A stretch of 64,000 nucleotides of DNA, taken from assembly GCA_013180625.2 (NCBI GenBank), contig SNVD02004417.1, positions 62,001 to 126,000 of the forward strand. Direction: 5' to 3'. Both the position numbers and the translations under genes were made by a program. The notes beneath the pieces are model-generated. The model made no database searches. It was not told the DNA's origin and worked only from the letters and a program-made list of their open reading frames with translations. Shown piece after piece: positions 35,714-46,747 of the stretch (within the stretch, counting starts at the first letter, position 1; each line of letters starts with the position of its first letter). The stretch is from Boswellia sacra (lineage: Eukaryota > Streptophyta > Magnoliopsida > Sapindales > Burseraceae).

Positions 35714-36742
35714 TTAAAAAGGATCGACTAAAGCAATGGACTCTTCATTTTGGTCAAAATTTTCAAAGAATGGTTTTAACCGTTATCCAGTAACTTTAAA
35801 CACATGACCATTCTTTGGGTTCTCAATTTCAACTGCTCCATGAGGAAAAACATTTTTAACTATGAAAGGCCCAGTCCAACGTGACCGAAGTTTACCAGGA
35901 AATAAGTGCAACCTTGAATCATACAAAAGAACTTTTTGTGAAGGTTCAAAAGATTTTCTAACAATAAATTTGTCATGAAAAACCTTCATTTTTTCTTTGT
36001 AGATTTTAGAATTTTCATAAGCATCATTCCTGATTTCTGCAAGTTCACTCAGTTGGAGTTTTCGTAACTTGCAAGCATCATTCAAGTTTGTGTTAAATGT
36101 TTTAATGGCCCAACAAGCTTTATGTTCAATTTCCACCGGCAAGTGATAAGGTTTTCCATAAACTAATCTATAAGGAGACATTCCCAATGATGTTTTGAAA
36201 GCAGTTTGGTAAGCCCAAAGTGTATCATTAAGTCTTAAAGACCAATTTTTATGATTTGGGTTAACCGTTTTTTCTAAGATCTGTTTTATCTCCCTATTAG
36301 CTAATTCAACTTGTCCACTTGTTTTTGGGTGATAAGGTGTATAAATTTTATGGGTTATTCCATATTTCTTCATTAAAGTTTCAAATGGTTTGTTACAAAA
36401 ATGTGTACCCCCATCACTAACAATGGCTCGAGGAATTCCAAATCTACTCAAGATATTCTCTTTCAAGAATTTGACAACTGTTTTGTGATTATTGTTTCGA
36501 CATGGAATTGCCTCGACCCATTTTGAAATATAGTCCACTGCAACAAGGATGTACACAAAACCAAATGACGGTGGAAAGGGTCCCATAAAATTAATACCCC
36601 AACAGTCAAAGATTTCAACAACAAGAATGAGATTTAAAGGCATCATGTTTCTTTTTGAAATGGATCCCAATTTTCGACAATTTTCACACGTTTTACAAAA
36701 TGCATGTGCATCTTTAAATAAGGTGGGCCAATAAAATCCATA
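35714..36742 (-). pseudogene. Integrase of element A
   Basis: The integrase inserts the element's DNA copy into the genome. After a stop at the 36743 boundary the frame continues with the second half of the HHCC zinc finger (CKTCENC, near 36680). The catalytic core follows with [22 protein letters not shown] and [13 protein letters not shown], giving the D, D and E residues. A C-terminal part with KAC.AIKTFN and [18 protein letters not shown] comes next. A TAA at 35783-35785 cuts the tail, which then stays open to 35714. The core from 36670 to 35786 is intact (295 residues). It matches the Athila branch best. Confidence 0.92.
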
Positions 36743-37324
36743 TTACAAGATTTTAACAGCTGTTTTTCTAGACGAAAAATGTCCTCCACATGCTTTAGAA
36801 TGACAAAAGTTAATGACACTACTTACCTCATTGTCAGGTATGCATCTTCTTATTATTTGGTCCAGACAATATTTGAAAAGATATGGGTCATCCCAATAAA
36901 AATTTTTCACCTCGGTTAAAAATTTCCTTTTGTCTTGAGCATTCCAATGAGGTGGCATTTTTCCTGTTGCAAGAAAATTTACAATGTTAGCAAGCCAAGG
37001 TACAGTAGCAACAGAAAATAAGAATTCATCAGGAAAAGAATCAATGATAGGTGAAGTTTCAATTAATGTCTCTATCGTTAGTCTTGAAAGATGATCTGCA
37101 ACGACATTTTCAGCTCCTTTCTTATCTTTTATTGTGATATTAAATTCTTGGAGCAATAAGATCCACCGTATCAATCTAGGTTTTGCATCCTGTTTAGACA
37201 TTAAATATCTCACAGCTGCATGGTCAGTGTAAACAATTGTGGGAGAAGCAATTAAATAAGAACGAAATTTGTCCAATGCAAATACTACTGCAAGTAGTTC
37301 TTTTTCAGTTGTTGTGTAATTCAT
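36743..37324 (-). pseudogene. RNase H of element A
   Basis: The frame begins [20 protein letters not shown], the RNase H fold of Ty3/gypsy elements, with [10 protein letters not shown] and [13 protein letters not shown] further on. It also holds the first half of the integrase HHCC finger ([13 protein letters not shown]). A one-base deletion at about 37320 puts it out of frame with the reverse transcriptase; the overlap ATGA there is an accident of that deletion. A TAA ends the frame at 36743 where a Gln codon is expected. Confidence 0.9.
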
Positions 37325-38346
37325 TTGCGATCATTTAAAGTCATACTTGCATAGTCTATGACATAAGGCTTACCTTCTTTTCTTTGTCCTAAGACAGCAC
37401 CAACGACATAGTCATTTGCATCACACATCAATTCAAAAGGCAAGAACCAATCAGGAGATTGCATAATTGGAGCAGTTGTTAAAAGCCCAATTAATGTATC
37501 AAAGGCATTTTGACATTCTTGAGTCCATTCACAGGAAGTATCTTTTATTAAGAGGTTACAAAGAGGTTTAGATATAGCACTAAAATTTCTTATGAACCTC
37601 CTATAAAATCCAGCATGCCCTAAGAATGAACAAACCTCTTTAACTGTTTTTGGTGAAGGCAAATGGGAAATTAATTCCACTTTTGCTTTGTCCACTTCAA
37701 TTCCTTTAGAAGACACTACATGACTTAAGACAATTCCTGAAGTGACTATATAATGACATTTTTCCCAATTCAAAATAAGACCTTTTTCTACACACCTTTT
37801 TAGGACTTTTTCTAAGTTTTGAAGACAATTCTCAAAAGAGTTTCCAAAGACAGTTAAATCATCCATAAAAACTTCTAAACAATGCTCAACCATATCACTG
37901 AAAATGCTTAACATGCATCTTTGAAAAGTGGCTGGGGCATTACAAAGTCCAAAAGGCATTCTCCTAAATGCAAAAGTGCCAAAGGCGCACGTGAATGTGG
38001 TATTTTCTTGGTCTTCGAGTGCAATGGGAATTTGATAATAGTCTGAGTATCCATCAAGAAAGCAGTAGTAGGGGTGTCCCGCTACTCTTTCAAGAATTTG
38101 GTCCAGGAAAGGTAAAGGAAAATGGTCTTTTCTAGTGACAGCATTTAATTTTCTATAATCAATGCACATCCTCCAACTAGATAAGACACGAGTTGGCAAT
38201 GATTCACCCTTTTTATTTTTAACTACTGTAATGCCAGATTTCTTAGGTACTACTTGTGTAGGGCTTACCCACTTGCTATCAAAAATAGGGTAGATAATTC
38301 CCACATCAAGTAGTTTAAGAACTTCAGCCCTAATAACCTCTTTCAT
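37321..38346 (-). pseudogene. Reverse transcriptase of element A
   Basis: This stretch is open over 341 codons. It shows VVPKKSGITVVKNKKGE, WRMCIDYRKLNAVTRKDHFP, FLDGYSDYYQIPIA, FAFRRMPFGLCNAPATFQ, the catalytic FMDDLTVFG and FLGHAGFYRRFIRNFS. These are motifs 1-7 of the Ty3/gypsy reverse transcriptase, with the FMDD variant common in Athila. The linker between protease and reverse transcriptase upstream (38347-38655) has a TAG at about 38454 in place of Trp. The enzyme domain itself seems complete. Confidence 0.95.
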
Positions 38347-38629
38347 ATGTGGATTTAATCTTCTTTGAGGTTGTTGGAATGTTTTGGCATTTTCCTCTAA
38401 ATGTATTCTATGTGTGCAAAATAAAGGGTTAATGCCTTTTATATCTTTTAAAGTCTACCCGATTGCATTTTTATGCCTTTTAAGCACTTCTATCAACTTA
38501 CCTTGTTGCTCGCATGTGAGGGATGAAGAAATTACCACCGGATATGTCTGATTCTCCCAAAGATATGCATATTTCAGTCCTTCAGGTAAGGGCTTCAATT
38601 CTAGCTTGGGAGCTTCATCTTCCTTGCTT

Positions 38630-40321
38630 TCATTCATTTGCCCCCAATTCTTCAAATCTTGATTTTGAGCCTTTTTCCATCACCTGTGCACAATCCAATA
38701 AAGAGCATATATCAGAAAGATCAGACTCTAGTTCCATGCTTGATTCTAATGAATTCACTAGAGAAGTTTCCAAAGGGTCAGAAAAACTCCCTTTTTGGAT
38801 GTGATCTTCCACAATAGATTCAATTACATTGGCTTCATCAACTTCATCTTCTTCTTCATTTGGTTGTTTGCACATATTAAAAACATTAAGTTCTAATGTC
38901 ATGTTCCCAAATGATAGCTTCATGACTCCATTCCGGCAATTAATCAAAGCATTAGAAGTAGCTAGAAATAGACGCCCTAAAATAACAGGAATTGAATTGC
39001 TTACTTCCACTGGTTGTGTGTCCAAGACGATAAAATCCACTGGGTAAATGAATTTATCGACTTGAACTAATACATCTTCTACTACTCCTTTTGGTACTTT
39101 AATTAATCTATCAGCAAGCAAAAGAGTCACAGAAGTCGGTTTTAACTCACCTAGATTGAGTTTTTGAAAAACCGAGTATGGAAGCAAATTCACACTAGCA
39201 CCAAGATCAAGTAAAGCCTGTTCAATTTTATGGTCTCCAATAACACATGAAATTGTAGGACAACCTGGATCCTTATATTTCACTGTATTATTATTTTGAA
39301 GAATAGCACTTACCTGCTCAGCTAGAAAGGCCTTCTTTTTCACATTCAGTTTTCTTTTCACAGTGCACAAGTCTTTCAAAAATTTTGCATAAGAAGGTAC
39401 CTGTTTGATCACATCAAGCAAGGGAATGTTGACTTTTACCTGTTTGAAAATTTTAAAGATTTCAGAATTTTGAGTTGGCTTCTTTTGCGTGGCTAATGCT
39501 TGAGGAAATGGAGGCACAGATGCGGATTTGGTTTCTTCTTCGCTAGGTGTTGGTTTGGCCACCTCTTCCTGTCCTTTAGAGATCGATTCTTCTTCTTTCT
39601 CACAAGGGTCAGGAATGTGTTTTTCAACAATCTTACCATTGCAAAGGGTCATGACTGACTTGGCTTGGTCAAAATAATGGTTACTTGAACTCCCTGCATT
39701 TGAGTTAGATTGATCTTTGGGGTTTTGCAATGTTTGAGAAGGAAATTTTCCTTTCTCTTGGATGCTAAATGTATATGCAAATTTTGCAAGAGTTTCTAAC
39801 AAATTTGTTAATGTTTGAGTAGTTTGACTGTTGAAAGTCTCTTGCTTTGTAATGAATGAATGCAATGTTTCTTCAAAGTCATTCCTAGGAGGAGGAGCAT
39901 ATGCATGATCATGAAAATTTTGTCGTGTTTGAAAAGGGACTTGTGAAGATTGTGCATGATTATCATTTTTCCAACTAAGATTTGGATGATTTCTCCAACC
40001 AGAATTGTAGGTTTGTGAGTATGGATTGTGATTTGGCCTTTTGAAAGTGTTCAAGGCATTGGCTTGCTCATGGAGACATTCCCTAAAGGCAGGCAAAGTT
40101 GGGCAATCATCAGTAGAATGGTCATTGTCATTACAAATGTTACAGACATTTTATTGAATAGAATTCAATTGACCATTCTTTTTCATCTCTAAAGCCTCGA
40201 CTTTTCTGGCTAGGGATGCATATTTGGCTTGAAGGTCATGGTCTTCCCTAAGGTTGTAAATACCTCTATTGGATGTCGAGGTTGGGGTCTTGCTTGGTAC
40301 CTCATAGGTGCCAGCAGTGTC
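38630..40321 (-). pseudogene. Gag C-terminal part with CCHC knuckle and aspartic protease, element A
   Basis: From 40318 down the frame runs from the end of gag through a zinc knuckle (CNICNDNDHSTDDC, near 40100-40145) that has a TAA just before it. A 488-codon open stretch follows, 40096-38630. A Gln/Asn-rich region leads to the aspartic protease: LLDLGASVNLLPYSVFQKL (the DLGAS active site usual in Athila) and ILGRLFLATSNALINCR. The end is acidic. The protease cuts the polyprotein. Lesions: a TGA at 40319-40321 and the TAA at about 40151. Confidence 0.9.
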
Positions 40322-41011
40322 TCAATTTTGTGCCTTTTCTGCCAAGGAATCTAGGAAGTCAAGTGCTTCCTCAGGGTCTTTTTCTTTAAATTCTCCATTA
40401 CACATTAATTCTACTAGTTGTCTATCTTGAGGTGTTAACCCTTCATAGAAGTGTGCAACTATTCTCCAAGTTTCAAAACCATGGTGAGGACAGGTATTAA
40501 GTAGTTTCTTATACCCATCCCAACATTGGTAAAGGGTTTCCCTTTGTTTTTGAGAGAAATCATAAATTTGTCTTTTAAGAGAATTTATTCTATGGGTAGG
40601 AAAAAATTTTTTCAAAAATTGTTGCTTCATCTCATCCCATGAACTGATGGAATTCGACCTCAAATTTTGTAGCCATGTTCTAGCTTTATTTTTTAAAGAA
40701 AAAGGAAAAACCTTTAATTTAATGGTGTTTATGCTACAATTTGGGTCAGTGTAGGAGCTACATACCTCTTCAAAGAGTTTCAAGTGGGAATATGGGTTCT
40801 CCATGTCAAGGCCATGAAAAGTGGGTAGAAGTCGAAAAAAACTTGGTTTGAAATTGAAATGGATTGAATCTGGAGGAGAAACTACACAAGATGGTGCACT
40901 AGTCCTTATCGGATTCATGTAGTCTCTAAGGGTTCTTCGTTGGTTTTAATCATTTTGTTGCGAACGGTTGTCCCCTTCATCCGTGAATATTTCCTCATGA
41001 TTGTCGGCCAT
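40322..41011 (-). pseudogene. Gag (capsid) of element A
   Basis: The likely start is the ATG at 41009-41011 (MADNHEEIFTDEG), followed by one in-frame TAA. From the Met at 40918 the frame is open to 40322. It shows the retrotransposon gag domain: FRLLPTFHGLDMENPYSHL, VFPFSLKNKARTWLQNLRS, SWDEMKQQFLKKFFP and EALDFLDSLAEKAQN. Gag forms the particle in which reverse transcription happens. The primer site lies about 170 bp upstream. Confidence 0.92.
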
Positions 41012-41181
41012 GTTTTCTAAGGAAGATGATGTTTTTCTAACAAGTCTGCCACTAGATGTTTGTGACCAAATTTTCATGCAAGGAAGAGAGACGGAAAGAG
41101 AAGAAAAGATGAACACACAAGAAATTAAGATCTAAGATGAGAAAAGAGAACACTTACAATTTTGCACGCCAAATTTTACCT

Positions 41182-41200
41182 TCCCCGGCAACGGCGCCAA
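41182..41200 (-). promoter_or_regulatory. Primer-binding site of element A
   Basis: On the minus strand TGGCGCCGTTGCCGGGGAA lies a few bases after the 5' LTR. Athila and Tat elements use this sequence, complementary to the 3' end of tRNA-Asp. Confidence 0.85.
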
Positions 41201-41205
41201 AAACT

Positions 41206-42585
41206 TGACACATCCAAAAATAGGATTGCCTCCCAAGTATAGGAGTGTCGAAGTAATAAACCTGATAAGACCGGGGTCGATCCACGAGGAAGGAGGTTTT
41301 AGCGCTACAAATTATAAGTAAGCAAATATGATGTAGATGATTCAAAGGGATGGCAAGATAATATCAACAATATGACTAAAGAACAAGTTTTTAGATAATA
41401 AATGAGAATAACACAAGAGAAATTAACACAATGATAATGAGAGCTGAGGTTAGGGGATCCACCCTTAATATTTCAAATAAGGATAAACAACCCGTTTTAG
41501 TTATATGAATTACATTTGCTTCGTTACCAATATTTATACCACTTCTTGTAAATGGGTTCAAGCATCCAATGTGCCAATCATCATATGTCTACAACAAATC
41601 AAGGTTCCTAACTAGACTTGTGTTGGTAAGGAAGAACCATACGACATATAGAAAGGATCCAAGCATTTGATGTGCCAAGGATTGTCGACAATGGATCAAG
41701 ACCTCTACTTTACGAGTGGTGTCAAGATTGATTAAGAAAATAAATATAAATCATATAAAATAAACAACACAAGATTACGATTGTTAAGCACATAACAAGA
41801 GTTAGAGAATCCTTATTCTCATATCAAGGGTTTCATCCTTTCACCTTAGCAAAAGAGAAATTAGAAAGACATTATAAGAGAAAGAACACAAATTGTAAGA
41901 AAAAGGAAATTCATTAATAACATTAAAACAAGAGAGAAACACGATACAAGATCCCAGCCAAGCCAAGATGCCCTAATGGGTCACAAGGCACCTCTATTTA
42001 TAGATACATTCAAGGGCAAAAACTTGGACAAAATTATACAAAGGAAACATTCAGTCAAATACATAGATTGACACCAACTTGACAATTGGGGTAACACTAG
42101 GGACCTGTACTTCTTTGACCACGATTTTTGACCTTGCATTATTATGAATTTTAATCACATGTCTTCGTGAAAGTCGTAGATATTTCTCCCAGCTTTCTAG
42201 AACATCTTGATTCATACGATTTGGATACGTATTCTGAGAGATATGGTCAAAATATTGAGGCATGGTCAGGCTGGGCCAAATCTGCAGATGGGTTTACTGC
42301 AAGCCCATTTTTGGTCCAATAGGAGCCCAAATTTGATGATTCTTATGAAATGAAGTCTTGTATATAATTTAATTAGCTTTCCAAAACATTAAGATTTGCA
42401 CCATTCTGATCTATAAATAGAAAGTTATGCCCATTTTACCGAACCTATAACAAAACCAAAATTAAGAGAAACTTAATTCCAAAGATGCAAAGACTACAAA
42501 CATCTTAAGTTGAGGAATTTAATGACACTATTAATGCAATATGATGAATTAAACTCTTACTAAGCATATATTTAAGTGTTCATCA
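41206..42585 (-). repeat. Element A right LTR (5' LTR)
   Basis: This is the partner of 31396-32752. It should hold the promoter of the element's transcript, though no single TATA box stands out. Its outer end abuts element B's LTR directly at base 42586. Confidence 0.95.
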
Positions 42586-43535
42586 TTGATCTCAGCAATA
42601 AACACACAAGCTCAGATTATTTAACTTAGGTTATATTCTCCAATTGCAATCTCTGATCACAATTTTGCTATTAATGATTAGAAATTCAAGACAATTACGG
42701 ATCAAGATTTCTAGTCTAGCAATAAATCACAACCAGATTATATTCAGTTGGCCACTCAAATACAATCAGCAAGCAATCATAAGCATAAATATGGGAGAAT
42801 ACAAGCAACTTCAATTAGAGAATTGGATAACAATATCTTGCACAATCAACTCACAAAAACCATATCAAGGGCTTTGAAATCACCCTCAACCAATTCAGAT
42901 TTAATTACACATATTCAGACACAATACAAATATAATACAATATGGAGACATTCCAGAAAATGAAAGGGAAAGGGAAAACTTAGCAAATTTGATGAAAATC
43001 TCTTAAGATTGTAGTTCTTCCTCTTTCCAAGCCTTCTTTCTCCTTCAAGAACTCCAGGAGATGAGAGAAATCCAAAGCTGAAGCCTCCCACACGTTCTCC
43101 CCTCTTCAAGTTATTCAAATAAAACCCTAAAATGTGTTTATATACTCTGCTACAGTAACCTGCTACAGTGTCCCGTATTATACATGCTACAGTGATTTCT
43201 GGAATTACATTTCTACACTTCTCACACTATTTTGATTATAACTTTCGGTACACTGAATGGATTTATGAACCGTAAATTTCTCTAGAAAATAGACTTCGAG
43301 AGTTTTCCAACGGTATAAAACATGTTATCCGGTTCATTGTATATCAATACAATTAAATCCGAGAAGATGGTTGACTAGCAGAGGTGAAAATGAAGGGTTT
43401 TACTTCATTTTTGTGCAAGTTGCTCCAAAACTCCTACAAACATCAAAACCACACAAAACATAAAAATACCAAGGAATATAGCAAAGAAACATGGACGAAT
43501 TGATATAAAATTAATACATAAATAGACACCTATCA
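42586..43535 (-). repeat. Element B left LTR, truncated
   Basis: It aligns with 50382-51328 of the right LTR with few differences, ending GACACCTATCA. The first 465 bp (equivalent to 49917-50381) are missing; the break is exactly at the outer end of element A. Confidence 0.93.
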
Positions 43536-43548
43536 AATTCCCCCACAC
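43536..43548 (-). promoter_or_regulatory. Polypurine tract of element B
   Basis: On the minus strand GTGTGGGGGAATT directly precedes the left LTR. Confidence 0.75.
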
Positions 43549-45476
43549 TTAGACTTTGCTAGTCCTCGAGCAACTAAAATGATACGAAACAAAACTAAAC
43601 CGAAACAGAATCAAAGAAAAATTAAAAAACACACAAATGCTTTATCTTGCAAATAGGCCTCAAAGATTGTACTTAATTATAACCCAAGGAAAACTTCAAA
43701 ATAATGCACTTGATCAAGAATCTCATTACAAAGATTAGTTTCACTCTACGTCAATTCCTCAAGTGTGTGTGTGTAGAGCTATTCTCACCTAATCATTTGT
43801 AATCCGGATGAGTTTATGCATAAAAATGAATCATATTTAATAGTGAAGAAGTGCGTATAAATGAACTCCACAGGCCTTTTTTTCAAGTCACTCTCCACTA
43901 ATGTAGACAAGCACAACACTAAGGATCAAGTAGGGCTTTATTAAGCTTGTAATGTTTGGCTTGGGTGAAGGTATGATGAAGGATAATAATTTGGCTCAAA
44001 TCACCCACAAACACATAAATCATTCAAGACTATGTAGAGCTCAACCTTATAACACAACTTTATTTCAATTCATCAGGTTACTCCCCCAAACTTATTTAGA
44101 ACCCTCAGTCTTTTTTTTTTTGTAGAAAAAAAAGAAAACTACACCCCCACACTTTGTTGTTTCAGTCTTTTTAAGAACACTCAAGGGTATAGATCTCTTT
44201 TTCTTCTTTTTTTTTTCTTTTTTTTATTACACTTCCCCTCCCCCACACTTAAACAACACATTGTCCCCAATGTGTAAGTACGTGGACGATAAGTACAGAT
44301 TGGTTTTTTTTTCTTTTTTTTTTACAAACACAATAGAATGCACTTGCATTGCTCATGACACAACCCAACCTCCTCTAACTTCCCAAAACCCGAACATAGC
44401 TCAAAATGTGATCGTGAATGATCTACATGATCATAGGTAAGGGATAAACTGTTTGGAAAAAAATTCATTTGAGGTTAGGAAATCTTTTAGTGAGTTAACA
44501 AGGAAAAAGGCTTACAGAGGCTCAAAGGGGTAACTAGGGATCAATTTCAGTCAAGGTTGGCGATTAAGGCTCAAACGGTCCAAAGATGGCCTAAATCATT
44601 TCCCCAATGTTGCACAGCCTAGGATTTCGCCTGGAGTGACCATCAAACAAGTTCTAGAATTCATTGAAATCTGAAAAAACATTTAAATTACATAAACTTT
44701 CTCTAAGTGAACAAATAACTCGGTGATAATAGCTCAGTGCTCAATGTTGCGCAAGGAATCAAAAGCAAAGCGAAAACCAATAAACATTTCAAGCACACAG
44801 ATCCATGCATCATTTATCATGTTCCAAGAGTTATTCTTAATTCAATCATTATCTTATCATCGACACACAAAATGCAAGAAAAGAGGTACGTGGCGTTGTT
44901 ACACCTGAGTCAAGATTGTATGTTTCAACAATCCTTAGGACCAGTAGCCCGCAGACTTAAGGTTTCCAACCTATATACCTTTATTAGAAAGAACAAAACA
45001 AGAAACAAGACACTTCAAACAACATGAAATAAACAAACTTCAGATTTATTTCGAGAGAATGTGTTTCAAGGGTTAAAGAAACCCCATATTCTACCATTCT
45101 CAGATTTTTCCACAATTTTTTTTAATCAGAACTGGTAAAGACACAAAAACACATAACAACTCTAAATTACATAAAATTAAACCTACTCAAAAAATAACAA
45201 AGTCCAACAATCAGGAAACAAAAACAAGTTAGTTAGAATGGGTCTAAAAAGTTTAGAAGTTAGCCTCCTTATTCAGCCATTATGGATTAAAGAGATCTAG
45301 AATGCGTTTCAAGAGGACTTAAGCTTTTTAAGACACCACTCTAAAAGACAAGATTAGAAAATATTACCTGGAAAAAGAAATAACCTGAAAAAGCTCAAAA
45401 GAAATAACATGAAAAATCTCAAATAAACACAATAAAAAGAAAGCAAACAAAAGTGAAGCAAACCAGTAGATAAAGA
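43549..45476. other. Element B non-coding 3' region
   Basis: No gene is recognised between the LOG stop and the polypurine tract. It has T-runs (44100-44330) and CCCCCACACTT words in several places (about 44100-44260), copies of the polypurine-tract region, as in element A's counterpart. Confidence 0.6.
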
Positions 45477-46126
45477 TTACAGACTTAGCGTTAAATCCAG
45501 TTTACGCTTTTTATTGCCTTCCGCAAACCAATTTATCCGAGCTATTGTTGGATCAGGCGAATAGACGAATGCTTGTAATTTGTCAATTAACTCCCCTGCA
45601 GTTGAAGCTGTAACCAGGATTTGCCTCGCCGACTGTGAGATGAAGTTTTTTTCTACTGCTTGATCAAGAAAAGACAACAAACCATCAAAAAAATTATTGA
45701 CATTTAACAAACCAATGGGTTTCCGATGGATGTTTAGCTGTGCCCAAGAGGTGATTTGAAATATCTCCTCTAATGTACCATAACCACCGGGCAAAGCTAT
45801 AAATGCATCAGATTTAATGACCATATGTGCAATACGCTCATGCATGCTAGAGACCTGTAACTCTTCCCCCATTGTGTTGCCTATGATATCTCGCACAACT
45901 AATGGTTTAGGGATAATGCCGAGAACTTTACTTCCTCCCAAGGATGCAGCTGTCGACACACACCCCATTAACCCAAGATACCCCCTCCATAAATCAAATG
46001 AATACCCCTCGCAGCTAATGTCCTACCAAGATCAAGAGCTGCTGTTGTAAACTCTCCATCTTTACCAAATTGCGATCCACAAAATACGCATATATTTTGG
46101 AATCACCGAATTGGTGCTTTCTCCAT
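45477..46126 (-). pseudogene. LOG: LOG-type cytokinin riboside 5'-monophosphate phosphoribohydrolase, element B copy
   Basis: This copy is 650 bp, one base shorter than copy A, with which its protein is about 70 percent identical. Motifs are ICVFCGSQFGK, IHLIYGGG, SSMHERIAHM, ALPGGYGTLEEIFQITSWAQL and IGLLNVNNFFD. The catalytic Arg and Glu are kept; the usual Lys after the Arg is Ile. The ATG at 46124-46126 is present, but codon 8 is TGA (Arg expected) and one base is lost just after the YGGG motif near 45980. The frame is intact from Met at 45968 to the stop. The tail NKKRKLDLTLSL repeats the basic plus LxLxL pattern of copy A. Most differences between the copies are conservative, which suggests protein-level selection before decay. 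Confidence 0.93.
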
Positions 46127-46254
46127 TTCTAAAAGTGCTCTAAAATTGTGTAAGACAATGATGTACGTTAGGTATTATGCGATTCAAGTGCAAGACAGGT
46201 TATAAAATGACATTTCAAAATATGCAGCATGGATATATACACACGTAAAACTCT

Positions 46255-46525
46255 CAAATTTGACACATGGGGACATAATTTCGGTAGGGGTTGCTCGATG
46301 CAGATTTATCGCCCCAAGATTTGAAAAAGTGAGATATGCTTTCGGCGGGGTTTGACAAAACCTACACACTTGTCTCCCACGTGAAGCATAGAAAATGGAC
46401 ATATACTTTCGACGGGGTTTGACAAAACCGCCACACTTGTCTCCCATGTGAAGCATGAAAAGTAGAGATATACTTTCGGTGGAGGTTGACAAAACCTCCA
46501 CACTTGTCTCCCACGTGTACTTATG
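46255..46525. repeat. 67-bp tandem repeat with G-box-like sites, upstream of LOG in element B
   Basis: Three clear copies (marked by CTTTCG at 46339, 46406 and 46473) and a decayed fourth carry GGGGTTTGACAAAACC, CACACTTGTCTCCC and then CACGTG or CATGTG. CACGTG is the plant G-box, bound by bHLH and bZIP factors. The array ends about 130 bp upstream of the LOG start, on the side where a promoter would be. Element A has no such array. Confidence 0.9.
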
Positions 46526-46747
46526 CCATAGGGTAGTCATATGGGTTGTCAAAAAGAAAACTTGAAATTAAAACAAATAAAATCAACAAACAACAACAAC
46601 ACAAAAACAACATTGATAATCAGATCAAACGAAACAAGAAAATAAATAAAATTCGACAACAACAACACACATTCAAATATACAAGTAGTTGTGATTGTGG
46701 CTCACATCTTCCTCTGGTTTTACGTCCAGTAACGGCTGAAACGCCTG

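Larger units (their letters stand above)
31396..42585 (-). mobile_element. Element A: Athila-like Ty3/gypsy retrotransposon with LOG and zinc-finger genes
   Basis: The element has two LTRs (31396-32752 and 41206-42585), a primer site next to the right LTR and a polypurine tract next to the left one, so it is read on the minus strand. The order of parts is gag, CCHC knuckle, protease, reverse transcriptase, RNase H, integrase, then a virus-like zinc-finger gene and a LOG gene, then non-coding DNA and the 3' LTR. The FMDDL reverse transcriptase motif, the DLGAS protease and a primer site matching a GGCGCC-type tRNA (Asp in the family) are typical of the Athila branch. Athila elements usually have an env-like frame after pol; here its place is taken by the two extra genes. 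Gag and pol have several single-base lesions. Confidence 0.9.

Noticed and set aside
38523..39047. Plus-strand open frames opposite gag-pol
   Set aside because: They are shadows of the minus-strand protease and linker.
31396..42585. Classical Athila env-like gene with membrane helices in element A
   Set aside because: No frame after integrase has a signal peptide or membrane helix; the zinc-finger and LOG genes fill that space.
46184..46552. Minus-strand frame with repeated CGFVKPRRK-like peptides
   Set aside because: The frame is made by the 67-bp tandem repeat and is not shared by element A.
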